A DNA stretch of 64,000 bases, taken from the NCBI RefSeq assembly GCF_010729305.1, contig NZ_AP022574.1:5642001-5706000 (forward strand), written 5' to 3'. Below, in pieces: positions 1-8,026 of this stretch. Numbering within the stretch: the stretch's first letter is position 1; every line of letters begins with the position of its first letter. The stretch is from Mycolicibacterium psychrotolerans. GTDB taxonomy: Bacteria > Actinomycetota > Actinomycetes > Mycobacteriales > Mycobacteriaceae. The notes below the pieces were generated by a model. It was not told the DNA's origin, made no database searches, and worked only from the letters and a program-made list of their open reading frames with translations. The translations under genes were made by a program, and so were the position numbers.

Positions 1-1
1 G

Positions 2-322
2 CACCGCGAGTTCCTGCCCGCGCTGGGGTGGCCGATGCTGGCGGTCGTGGCGGCTGCTCAGGGCCTGCGGTGGTGGTGCATCGCCACGCTCGGACCGCAG
101 TGGAACACCCGGGTCGTCGTCGTGCCCGGCGGGGGCCGCGTCACGGCCGGCCCCTACCGGTACCTGCGTCACCCGAACTACGTGGCGGTCGTCGTGGAGG
201 GCGTCGCGCTGCCGCTGGTGCACTCCGCGTGGATCACCGCGGTCGTCTTCACCGCACTCAACGCCGCGCTGCTGCGGACCCGGATCGCCTGTGAAGACCG
301 GGCTTTGGAGCGGCTGCCGTGA
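2..322 (+). CDS. Isoprenylcysteine carboxyl methyltransferase-like membrane protein (5' end outside window)
   Basis: The reading frame is open from the window edge to a TGA at 320-322, so only about 106 C-terminal residues are present. The piece contains the YRYLRHPNYVAV motif typical of the ICMT/NNMT-like membrane methyltransferase family (SAM-dependent O- or C-methylation of lipophilic substrates), followed by hydrophobic segments. It overlaps the next gene by GTGA, so the two are translationally coupled. A methyltransferase of this type followed by an FAD oxidoreductase is the order of SrsB-SrsC in the Streptomyces phenolic-lipid operon; a type III polyketide synthase just upstream of the window would support that role. 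Function beyond the family is inference. Confidence 0.75.
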   Translation, partial: HREFLPALGWPMLAVVAAAQGLRWWCIATLGPQWNTRVVVVPGGGRVTAGPYRYLRHPNYVAVVVEGVALPLVHSAWITAVVFTALNAALLRTRIACEDRALERLP

Positions 323-1341
323 TCGACCTGCTGGTCGCGGGCGGCGGACCCGCGGGCCTGGCGACCGCGATCCACGCCGCGCGCCGCGGTCTGCAGACCG
401 TGGTGATCGAGAAGCGCCCCGGTCCGCTCGACAAGGCATGCGGTGAGGGGCTGATGCCGCACGCGGTGCGCGAACTGGATCTGCTCGGCGCCCACCCCGC
501 GGGTATCCCGTTCCGCGGCATCACCTACCTCGACGGCCGGCGCGCCGTCAACGCCGCCTTCGCGTCGGGGCCGGGCCTGGGCGTGCGCCGCACGGCGCTG
601 CACCGGGCGCTCCTCGACGCCGCCGCCGCGGCCGGGGTGCGCATCGAGACCGGCACCGTGGGGGCCATCACCCAGGACGACGACGGCGTGTGCGTCAACG
701 GAATTCGAGCGCGCTACCTGGCTGCCGCCGACGGGTTGCACTCCCCCGTCCGCGCCGGCCTGGGCCTGCACCGCCCCGGCCCGGCGATCCGCCGGTGGGG
801 GTTCACCCGGCACGTCGGTGTCGCACCGTGGTCCGACTGTGTGGAGGTGTACTGGGCTCCGGACCCGGCGGCCGGGGAGGCGTACGTGACGCCCGTCGCC
901 GCCGACTGCGTCGGGGTCGCGATCCTGAGTTCACGGCAGGGCGGTTTCGACGAGCACCTGGCCGCGTTCGGAGCGCTGCGCGACCGGCTCGCCGGCCACC
1001 CGCACGAACCCGACCGAGCGGCGGGACCGCTGCGGCAGCGGGTCGCACGCCGGGTGGCGGGCCGTGTCCTGCTGGTGGGCGACGCGGCCGGCTACGTCGA
1101 CGCGCTGACCGGGGAGGGACTCGGGCTGTCGTTCGCGGCGGCCCGCGCGCTCGTCGACAGCGTCGCCGCCGACCGGCCGGCCGACTACGAACGGCGCTGG
1201 CGGCAGACCACCCGGCGCTACCGCCTGATGACCGCCGGGATCCTGCGGGCGAGCGGATCGCCGCTGCGGCCGCTCATCGTGCCCGCCGCCCGTGCGGCAC
1301 CGCCGGTGTTCACCCGCATCGTGAACCTACTCGCCGAGTAG
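319..1341 (+). CDS. FAD-dependent oxidoreductase, geranylgeranyl-reductase/PHBH-like family
   Basis: The 340-residue protein starts with GTG inside the stop of the preceding methyltransferase. It begins with a Rossmann FAD motif (GGGPAG, residues 8-13) and carries the second FAD contact GDAAGYVDALTGEG near residue 254, both standard for group A flavin monooxygenases and geranylgeranyl reductase-like enzymes. Length fits the family. Coupled to an ICMT-like methyltransferase, it is most simply a ring hydroxylase or oxidase acting on a type III polyketide-derived phenolic lipid, as SrsC does; this is inferred from order only. Its 3' end overlaps the convergent diguanylate cyclase gene by 15 nt. 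Confidence 0.85.
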   Translation: MIDLLVAGGGPAGLATAIHAARRGLQTVVIEKRPGPLDKACGEGLMPHAVRELDLLGAHPAGIPFRGITYLDGRRAVNAAFASGPGLGVRRTALHRALLDAAAAAGVRIETGTVGAITQDDDGVCVNGIRARYLAAADGLHSPVRAGLGLHRPGPAIRRWGFTRHVGVAPWSDCVEVYWAPDPAAGEAYVTPVAADCVGVAILSSRQGGFDEHLAAFGALRDRLAGHPHEPDRAAGPLRQRVARRVAGRVLLVGDAAGYVDALTGEGLGLSFAAARALVDSVAADRPADYERRWRQTTRRYRLMTAGILRASGSPLRPLIVPAARAAPPVFTRIVNLLAE

Positions 1342-3147
1342 CACCGCGCCGTCGCGGTAGATCGAGATCGCGTTGCGTCCCTCGGATTTCGCGGCATAGA
1401 GCGCCTTGTCGGCGCGGTCGAGCAGCTCGCGCACCGCGGTGTCGGGATCCGCTTCGGTGAGCCGCCACGGCCGCAGCGTCGCCACGCCGACGCTGATCGT
1501 CACGGTGCCCGCGTCGGCGCCGCCGTGCGGGATCGCCAGCGAACGGATCGCCCGCACCAGCCCTTTGGCGAATCCGGACGCGTCGTCGCAGCCCGACAGC
1601 ACGACCGCGAACTCCTCTCCGCCGTAGCGGGCGGCCACGCACACGCTGGGATCGGCCAGATGCGACAGCACCTCGGCGATGTGGCGGAGGCATTCGTCGC
1701 CGGCCTGGTGCCCGTAGAGATCGTTGAACGACTTGAAATGGTCGATGTCGATGAACAGCGCCGTCACCTGCTCACCGTCCTGGCCTGCCCGGCACCAGAT
1801 CTCGGCCGCCCGCTGATCGAGCCCGCGCCGGTTGGCCAACCCGGTGAGCGGATCGGTGTTCGCCATGTCGGTCAGCGAGTCCTGCACCTGGCGTTCCAGC
1901 GTCACGTCCCGCATGATCGCGGCGGTGAGACCGTCGGCGGTCCGCCGGCTGTGCAGCACGTACCAGCCCCACGACCCGTCGGTGCGCCGGACGCGGAACG
2001 GTGCAGACGCCCCGGGATCCGAGGCCGGGAAGTCGGCGCGGGCCGCGCGATCGTCGGGGTGGACGTGGTCGAGCCAGCGCTCCTTGGTGATGGGGCCGTC
2101 GGGGATGTCGAGGATCTCGTGTCCCTCGCTGGCGCGGTGCAGCACGTTGCCTGCGGCGTCGACGAGGATCACCACGTCGCCGGTGAGTTCGGCGATCAGT
2201 TCGTAGGCCTTGTGGCTGGCGTCGTCGAGGGCGACGAGGCGCTCACGGTCCTCGAGTGCGGCGGCGACCAGCACCACCATCGTGAACGCGCCGAGCACGA
2301 ACACCTGCGCGGAGATCATCGCCTGGCCGGAGTCGTCGAGCGACGCCGCGAACGGGCCGTAGCCGGCGAACGTGCTGCCGAGCACCAGGGCCGAGCCGAT
2401 CGCCATCTCGGCGAACGCCGACGCGATGCCCGAGCGGATCAGCACCAGCAGCGCAGGCAGCCCGGTGAGGAACACCAGCACGAAGCTCGACTTCGTCGCC
2501 GACGCCGCACAGAGGCCGACGGTGACCGCGGTCATCGTGGTGAACCACGCCACCTCGCGCCAGGTGTGCCGGCGGGCGTAGTGCCGCCACCGCAGCATCA
2601 GCGGGACCAGGAACGCGATGCCGACGGCCTCGGTGAGGTACCAGGCCATCGCGGCGAAGGCCAGGGCACGCGGCTCCGTGCCGACCTCCCCGTTGACCGC
2701 CAGCCCGGCGACACCGATCGGGCTCGCCAGCACCGGGGCGAGCAACACGCCGTAGAACAGGAACCGCTGCCAGCTGCGCAGCGAGTCGCTCCGGCCGCTC
2801 ACCCACTCCTGGTCTGAGTGCAGCATCACCGCGGCGAACACCACGGCGGTCAGCGTCGAGAGCACGCCGATCTCAGGGGAGAGCCCGAGCGCGAACCGGG
2901 CCGGGATGATCTGGATGGCCGCGAACGCGGCCAGGTACACCGGCCACTGCCGGCGCGGCGCCATCAGCAGCGCGACCAGCTGAGGCGCGACGGCGGGCCA
3001 CACCATCGCGTAGGACCAACTGTCCAGGTACACCAGCCCGCGAACCAGGAAGCACAGCGCACCGACCGTCGCCGTCCAGCCCAGGAGCTGCGGCAGCGGG
3101 GGGATCGCGCGCCTCACCCCCGCCCAGCGGAGCGAGCCGGTCGTCAT
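1327..3147 (-). CDS. Membrane-anchored PAS-GGDEF diguanylate cyclase
   Basis: The 606-residue protein starts with ATG at 3147 (MTTGSLRW). Its first ~300 residues form about eight hydrophobic segments resembling a MASE1-type sensory membrane domain, followed by a PAS-like region (DVVILVDAAGNVLHRASEG) and a C-terminal GGDEF domain. The active-site loop reads GGEEF (residues 509-513), as in catalytically active cyclases making cyclic di-GMP from two GTP, and the metal-binding DIDHFKSFND segment is present. The usual RxxD inhibitory site just before the loop is not seen (ADPSVCVAARYGGEEF), so product inhibition may be absent. The reading frame stays open far upstream, antisense to glgP; that extension is not protein-like. 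GTG codons upstream (near 3220) are alternative starts. Confidence 0.88.
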   Translation of the reverse strand: MTTGSLRWAGVRRAIPPLPQLLGWTATVGALCFLVRGLVYLDSWSYAMVWPAVAPQLVALLMAPRRQWPVYLAAFAAIQIIPARFALGLSPEIGVLSTLTAVVFAAVMLHSDQEWVSGRSDSLRSWQRFLFYGVLLAPVLASPIGVAGLAVNGEVGTEPRALAFAAMAWYLTEAVGIAFLVPLMLRWRHYARRHTWREVAWFTTMTAVTVGLCAASATKSSFVLVFLTGLPALLVLIRSGIASAFAEMAIGSALVLGSTFAGYGPFAASLDDSGQAMISAQVFVLGAFTMVVLVAAALEDRERLVALDDASHKAYELIAELTGDVVILVDAAGNVLHRASEGHEILDIPDGPITKERWLDHVHPDDRAARADFPASDPGASAPFRVRRTDGSWGWYVLHSRRTADGLTAAIMRDVTLERQVQDSLTDMANTDPLTGLANRRGLDQRAAEIWCRAGQDGEQVTALFIDIDHFKSFNDLYGHQAGDECLRHIAEVLSHLADPSVCVAARYGGEEFAVVLSGCDDASGFAKGLVRAIRSLAIPHGGADAGTVTISVGVATLRPWRLTEADPDTAVRELLDRADKALYAAKSEGRNAISIYRDGAVLLGE

Positions 3148-3258
3148 CAGGACAGTCAACCGCGTCAATAATCCGGTCGGCAATCCCCGGTGGCGATCTG
3201 TGCCGAAATTTTCCTCGTTCACAGCCCCGACCCATTCCCGAAACATGGGGTCGCCACA

Positions 3259-5787
3259 ATGACGCCCGTGACAGACCTCGTGAAGGCCCCGTCCGGACAG
3301 TCCGCCCAGGTCAACGGCCAGGCCGGCCCGACCGGGCAGACCCGGACCGGCATGACCGCCGACGCGCTGGGTGCCGCGGTGTCCGACCACCTGGTGTACT
3401 CGATCGCGCGCCCGCCCGCGGTGCTGCAGGCCGAGCACTACTACCGCGCGCTGGCGCTGGCCGTCCGGGACCGCATGCAGAAACGCTGGATGGCGACCAC
3501 GCAGGACTGGCTCGACCTGTCGGCGAAGGTCACCTGCTATCTGTCCGCGGAGTTCCTGATGGGCCCGCAGCTGGGCAACAACCTGCTCAACCTCGGTATC
3601 GAAGACGCCGCCCGGCAGGCGCTGGCCGATCTGGGTCAGGACCTCGACGTGATCCTCGACTGCGAGGGCGAGCCTGGCCTGGGCAACGGCGGCCTGGGCC
3701 GGCTGGCGGCCTGCTATCTGGATTCGCTGGCGACGCTGGAGCGGCCGTCGATCGGGTACGGCATCCGGTACGAGTTCGGCATCTTCACCCAGGAGATCGC
3801 CGAGGGCTGGCAGGTCGAGAAGACCGACAACTGGCTGGTGCACGGTAACCCGTGGGAGATCGACAAGCCCGACGCGAACTACTTCGTGAACTGGGGCGGG
3901 CACACCGAGCAGTACCAGGATGTGACGGGCCGGCTGCGGGTGCGCTGGGTGCCGCAGCGGGTGCTCAAGGGCGTCTCCTATGACACCCCGGTACAGGGCT
4001 ACGGCGTCAACACGTGCAACACGCTGACGTTGTGGAGCGCGCGGGCGGTGGAGTCCTTCGCACTCGACGCGTTCAACACGGGCGACTTCTACAAGGCCGT
4101 CGACGAGGAGGTCGTCTCCGAGACGGTGTCGAAGGTGCTCTACCCCAACGACGAACCCGAGGCGGGCAAGCGGCTGCGGCTGCTGCAGCAGTACTTCTTC
4201 GTGACGTGCTCGCTGCAGGACATCCTCAACATCCATCTGCAGCGCGCGCACCTGCCGCTGAGCGCGCTGCCGGACAAATGGGCCATCCAGCTCAACGACA
4301 CCCACCCGTCGATCGCGGTGGCCGAGCTGATGCGGCTGCTGATCGACGAGCACCAGCTGAGCTGGGACGAGGCGTGGGACCTCACCGTGCGCACGTTCGG
4401 CTACACGAACCACACGCTGCTGCCGGAGGCGCTGGAGACGTGGCCGCTGCGCATCCTCGGCGAGGCACTGCCGCGCCACCTCGAACTGATCTACGAGATC
4501 AACGAGCGCTTCCTCACCGAGGTGCGGGCCCGCTTCCCCGATGACGAGGCGCGGGTCGCGCGGATGTCGCTGATCGGCGAGGAGGGCGGCAGGAGCGTGC
4601 GGATGGCGCACCTGGCGACGGTCGGCAGCCACGCCGTCAACGGTGTCGCCGCACTGCACTCGGAGTTGCTGAAATCCAGTGTGCTCAAGGACTTCTACGA
4701 GTTGTGGCCGGAGCGCTTCGGCAACGTCACCAACGGCGTGACGCCGCGGCGGTTCCTGGCGCTGTCCAACCCGGGTCTGCGGGAGCTGCTCGACGAGACG
4801 ATCGGCCCCGGCTGGCTGACCGACCTGGAGCGGCTGCACGGACTGGAGTCGTTCGTCGACGATCCGGCGTTCCGGGCGCGGTGGCGGGAGGTCAAGCGGG
4901 CCAACAAATCCCGGCTCGCTGAGTACGTCCATTCGACGACCGGCATCGAGCTCGACCCGACGTGGATGTTCGACGTGCAGGTCAAGCGGATCCACGAGTA
5001 CAAGCGCCAGCATCTGATGGTGCTGCACATCGTGGCGCTCTACCACCGGCTCAAGACCAACCCGGGGCTGGCGATCCCGCCGCGGGCGTTCCTGTTCGGC
5101 GGCAAGGCCGCACCGGGCTACACCATGGCCAAGCGCATCATCAAGCTCATCACCGCCGTCGGCGCGACGGTCAACAACGACCCCGACGTCAACCGGTACA
5201 TGAAGGTGGTGTTCCTGCCGAACTTCAACGTCAAGAACGCCCACTTGGTCTATCCGGCCGCCAACCTGTCCGAGCAGATCTCGACCGCAGGCAAGGAGGC
5301 GTCGGGCACCGGGAACATGAAGTTCATGATCAACGGCGCGCTGACGATCGGCACGCTCGACGGTGCGAACGTCGAGATCCGCCAGGAGGCGGGCGCGGAG
5401 AACTTCTTCTTGTTCGGGCTGACCGAGGATCAGGTCGAGGCGGTCAAGGCCGACGGGTACCGGCCGCAGAGCTTCGTCGAACGCGACCCGGAGCTGGCCG
5501 CGGTGCTCGAACTGCTCGCGGCGGGCACCTTCACCCACGGCGACACCGAGGTGCTGCGCCCGGTCGTCGACAACCTGATCCACCACGATCCGTTCCTGGT
5601 GCTCGCGGACTACCGCTCCTATGTCGACCGCCAGGCCGAGGTGTCGCGGGTGTGGCTCGACGATGACGTGTGGTCGCGGATGTCGATCCGCAACACCGCC
5701 CGCAGCGGCAAGTTCAGCTCCGACCGCGCGATCCGCGAGTACTGCGACGAGATCTGGGGCGTCGGCCCGATGTCGGTCGATCTCTAG
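3259..5787 (+). CDS. glgP: Glycogen/alpha-glucan phosphorylase
   Basis: The 842-residue protein matches bacterial glycogen phosphorylases throughout. It releases glucose-1-phosphate from alpha-1,4-glucan with inorganic phosphate and pyridoxal phosphate. Visible signatures are GEPGLGNGGLGRLAACYLDS for the N-terminal domain and GTGNMKFMINGALTIGTLDG, in which Lys688 is the expected PLP Schiff-base lysine. I chose ATG 3259 because the residues further upstream (to 3190) are not family-like and lie opposite the divergent cyclase leader. No clear ribosome binding site is visible. The gene stands alone; glgP in M. tuberculosis sits near glgE and glgB, which are not in this window. Confidence 0.96.
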   Translation: MTPVTDLVKAPSGQSAQVNGQAGPTGQTRTGMTADALGAAVSDHLVYSIARPPAVLQAEHYYRALALAVRDRMQKRWMATTQDWLDLSAKVTCYLSAEFLMGPQLGNNLLNLGIEDAARQALADLGQDLDVILDCEGEPGLGNGGLGRLAACYLDSLATLERPSIGYGIRYEFGIFTQEIAEGWQVEKTDNWLVHGNPWEIDKPDANYFVNWGGHTEQYQDVTGRLRVRWVPQRVLKGVSYDTPVQGYGVNTCNTLTLWSARAVESFALDAFNTGDFYKAVDEEVVSETVSKVLYPNDEPEAGKRLRLLQQYFFVTCSLQDILNIHLQRAHLPLSALPDKWAIQLNDTHPSIAVAELMRLLIDEHQLSWDEAWDLTVRTFGYTNHTLLPEALETWPLRILGEALPRHLELIYEINERFLTEVRARFPDDEARVARMSLIGEEGGRSVRMAHLATVGSHAVNGVAALHSELLKSSVLKDFYELWPERFGNVTNGVTPRRFLALSNPGLRELLDETIGPGWLTDLERLHGLESFVDDPAFRARWREVKRANKSRLAEYVHSTTGIELDPTWMFDVQVKRIHEYKRQHLMVLHIVALYHRLKTNPGLAIPPRAFLFGGKAAPGYTMAKRIIKLITAVGATVNNDPDVNRYMKVVFLPNFNVKNAHLVYPAANLSEQISTAGKEASGTGNMKFMINGALTIGTLDGANVEIRQEAGAENFFLFGLTEDQVEAVKADGYRPQSFVERDPELAAVLELLAAGTFTHGDTEVLRPVVDNLIHHDPFLVLADYRSYVDRQAEVSRVWLDDDVWSRMSIRNTARSGKFSSDRAIREYCDEIWGVGPMSVDL

Positions 5788-5839
5788 CGATTTCGGCGTG
5801 CTTTTCGTCGCTCAGCGTCGACAAGCACGCCGAAATCGC
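5787..5839. repeat. Dispersed palindromic element, copy 1 (GATTTCGGCGTG family)
   Basis: A perfect inverted repeat with 17-nt arms: GCGATTTCGGCGTGCTT at 5787-5803 and its complement at 5823-5839, around a 19-nt core containing CGCTCAGCGTCGA. It starts on the last base of the glgP stop codon. A second copy lies at 44116-44166 with the same core and a compensatory change in the stem (GTGCTT/AAGCAC versus GTGGTT/AACCAC), which suggests selection on pairing. It may act as a transcription terminator or be a REP-like mobile palindrome. Confidence 0.9.
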
Positions 5840-5874
5840 ACCGATCCGGACGGTCGCGCGCTCCGAATCCCTCG

Positions 5875-6639
5875 GTGACCACAACTTCGACCACGAACTC
5901 CCCGTCGGTGCGGCCGTGGCGCCGCGTGCTCGTCGTGCTGGCGGTGAGTCAGTTGATCGCGCCGCTGGTGGTCAGCGCGCTGGCCGGTGACTTCCTGCGC
6001 TCCGGCGCCACCAACGAAGCGTTGATCACGCCTGCGGGGTACGCGTTCGCGCTGTGGAGCGTGATCACGCTGCTGTGCGCGGCGACGGCGCTGGCGGTGT
6101 GGCGGTTCGGGTTGGGCTCCTCGTGGGAGACGAGCCTGCTGATCGACGCCTCGGTGGTGTTCGTCGGGTTCAGCGTCTGGCTCGCGGTGGCCGCGCAGAA
6201 CTGGCTGTGGATCACCGTGGTGGTGTTCGCGGTGATGGTCGGTGCGCTCGTCCACATCATGCTGCTGCTGGTGCGCCGCCGCGGCGATCTGTCCTGCCCG
6301 CCGTGGCTGGCCACGCTGGCGACCGTCACGTTCGGTCTCTATCTCGGCTGGTCGTCGATCGCGGTGTTCGCCAACGTCGCAGCCGCGCTGATCGATTCCG
6401 GGGTGTCACCGGACGCCGCGCTGTGGCAGGGGGTGGTGCTGGTCGCGGCGGCGGGCTTCGCGGTGCTGCTGACGGTGACGCTGCGCGGGACGGTCGGATA
6501 TGCGACCGGGGTGCTTTGGGCGCTGGTGGCGATCACGGTCGGCGCGGCCGGGCGCGACAGCGTGGTGCTCGCGGTGACGGCGGCAGTGGCCGCGCTGGTG
6601 GTTGCCGCGGCGACGGCGGGGGGCCGGCGCGTGTCCTAG
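5875..6639 (+). CDS. TspO/MBR-related (tryptophan-rich sensory-like) membrane protein
   Basis: This 254-residue protein has about seven hydrophobic helices. The ITPAGYAFALWSVI segment near residue 50 resembles the N-terminal signature of long TspO/MBR-related proteins (FTPAGYAFxIWxxIY). It starts with GTG 5875, right after the palindromic element. TspO-type proteins bind tetrapyrroles or steroids in membranes; whether this distant relative does is unknown. Its TAG stop shares a CTAG with the convergent phosphodiesterase gene. Confidence 0.65.
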   Translation: MTTTSTTNSPSVRPWRRVLVVLAVSQLIAPLVVSALAGDFLRSGATNEALITPAGYAFALWSVITLLCAATALAVWRFGLGSSWETSLLIDASVVFVGFSVWLAVAAQNWLWITVVVFAVMVGALVHIMLLLVRRRGDLSCPPWLATLATVTFGLYLGWSSIAVFANVAAALIDSGVSPDAALWQGVVLVAAAGFAVLLTVTLRGTVGYATGVLWALVAITVGAAGRDSVVLAVTAAVAALVVAAATAGGRRVS

Positions 6640-7523
6640 CGCGCGAACCATCGCCGCCGTCCGGGACCGTCGGTGGGCTCAGGGGCGACCGGCTGAGCCG
6701 TCAGGCGACACAGCACGCCGAAGTGGTCCGACGGGAAGATCCTCGGCAGCGACGGCGCGATCGGTTCCCGACCGAGCAGCCGGATGTCGTCGGCCCTCCA
6801 CGCCTGCGCTTTGACCAGGACCCGGTCGAATCGGACCTGGCGGTGCTTGTTCTTCATGTCGTACCGCATGTGGTTGATCGAGGTGTCCTCGGTGAATCCC
6901 GGGTCGTCCGGCCGCAGGTGCGGCCACACGTCCCGATACCGCGGGTCCAGGGCGCCGTTCTCGCCGTCGCGAATGTTGAAGTCGCCCAGTATCACGACAT
7001 CGCCGTCGTCGCCGAATGCGCGCCACAGACTCGACATCTGGCGAGCTCGCAGCTGTCGTGCGTTCTTTCCGCTCTCGAGGTGGACGGACACGATCACCAG
7101 ATCGCGTCCGTTCACGGTGAACTCACCCGCCAGGTACCCACGCGACAGGCGGCTGGGCAACCGTGTGTAGGTGCATCGGCGCACCGGGAGCCGGGAGAGC
7201 ATGAGCATGCCGTAGTTGTCGTCGCCGACCACCGCGGCGCGGCGATAGCCCTCCCGTATCCACGGTTGCGCCAGGAACACCTCGAGCGCTGAACGGGTCA
7301 CCTCCTGAAAGACCATGACATCGGGGGCTTCCCGGGAGAGCAGCTCGCCGATCGCGCGATAGCGCTGCTCGCGGTGAAGCCCGTTGAACCAGATGTTGAA
7401 CGTCGCCACCGTCAGCTGGTGACATGCGGCGATTCCGTCGTCGTCCAGATCCCGCCATCGACCGGCGTCCGCGTCGAAGCGGCCCACGGGGACGAGCATG
7501 CGGCGCCGACGGAACAGATTCAT
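6636..7523 (-). CDS. Endonuclease/exonuclease/phosphatase family protein, TDP2-like
   Basis: The 295-residue protein has the EEP fold motifs in order: TFNIWF, QEV (metal-binding Glu), SVHLES, GDFNIRDGE and the closing PSDHFGVL. The HLES and RFDRVLV blocks resemble tyrosyl-DNA phosphodiesterase 2, which removes 5'-tyrosyl adducts left by topoisomerase II, more than the sphingomyelinase or APE1 branches. Activity in bacteria of this branch is uncertain, so TDP2-like is a family statement. Its ATG overlaps the stop of the MarR regulator (ATGA at 7520-7523), so the two are co-translated. Confidence 0.82.
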   Translation of the reverse strand: MNLFRRRRMLVPVGRFDADAGRWRDLDDDGIAACHQLTVATFNIWFNGLHREQRYRAIGELLSREAPDVMVFQEVTRSALEVFLAQPWIREGYRRAAVVGDDNYGMLMLSRLPVRRCTYTRLPSRLSRGYLAGEFTVNGRDLVIVSVHLESGKNARQLRARQMSSLWRAFGDDGDVVILGDFNIRDGENGALDPRYRDVWPHLRPDDPGFTEDTSINHMRYDMKNKHRQVRFDRVLVKAQAWRADDIRLLGREPIAPSLPRIFPSDHFGVLCRLTAQPVAPEPTDGPGRRRWFAR

Positions 7524-7975
7524 CGCGCGTCCGCGTCGAGTCCGCTTTCCAGCGCACGCAGCAACGACAGCGCCGCGGCGATGTCGTACTCCTGCCCCGA
7601 CGCATCGAGCGCATCACCGACCAGCCGCGCCCAGATGGCGCGCAGTCGCGCCAGGTTGTCGGCGGCCCGTCGGGTCGAGCGCAACACGATCTGCCTGCTG
7701 TCGGCGGGATCGGGCGACCGTCGCACCAGCCCCTTGGCCTCGAGGTTTCGCAGTGCCCGACTCATATTGCTTCGCTGCAGGCCGGTCGCGTCGGCGACGG
7801 CACTCGGGGCGACGTCGGGGTGGTGATCGAGGTAGCGCAGCACGACGATCTCGGTCGCAGACAGCTCCACGACCTCCGCATCGACGGCGGCCCGCGACCT
7901 GATCGCGCGCGCCACCGCCATCACGACGTCGGCGAGGTCCGCGAGCTGCTCGGCGCGGGGCGGGCGGGCTTGCAC
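7520..7975 (-). CDS. MarR-family transcriptional regulator
   Basis: The 151-residue protein shows the MarR winged-helix core: ATEIVVLRYLDHHPDVAPSAVADATGLQRSNMSRALRNLEAKGLVRR, with recognition helix around RSNMSRALRNLE and the DPADSRQI wing. It is divergent from the drug exporter that starts at 8014 and is coupled to the TDP2-like gene. A palindromic AT-rich site lies between the two start regions (7993-8026), so it most likely represses both itself and the exporter and is relieved by a small aromatic or drug-like ligand, as in the family. Confidence 0.92.
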   Translation of the reverse strand: MQARPPRAEQLADLADVVMAVARAIRSRAAVDAEVVELSATEIVVLRYLDHHPDVAPSAVADATGLQRSNMSRALRNLEAKGLVRRSPDPADSRQIVLRSTRRAADNLARLRAIWARLVGDALDASGQEYDIAAALSLLRALESGLDADAR

Positions 7976-7992
7976 GATCCCACCCTACCTGA

Positions 7993-8026
7993 TAGTTATG
8001 TATTGATAATTATTTGTTGATAACTA
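7993..8026. promoter_or_regulatory. Probable MarR operator
   Basis: An AT-rich island in GC-rich DNA. It has perfect outer arms TAGTTAT (7993-7999) and ATAACTA (8020-8026), plus direct half-repeats TTGATAATTA and TTGATAACTA inside. It lies between a MarR gene and a divergent exporter and overlaps the exporter's predicted start. Confidence 0.7.

Noticed and set aside
1525..2817. 430-codon forward frame opposite the diguanylate cyclase
   Set aside because: It is antisense to the intact PAS-GGDEF coding sequence and has shadow-type composition.
1327..5586. A 1419-codon reverse-strand frame spanning glgP and the cyclase
   Set aside because: Only the part from 3147 to 1327 is protein-like. The rest is antisense to glgP, has low-complexity Arg/Gln/Val/Asp composition and exists because GC-rich codon bias leaves antisense frames open.
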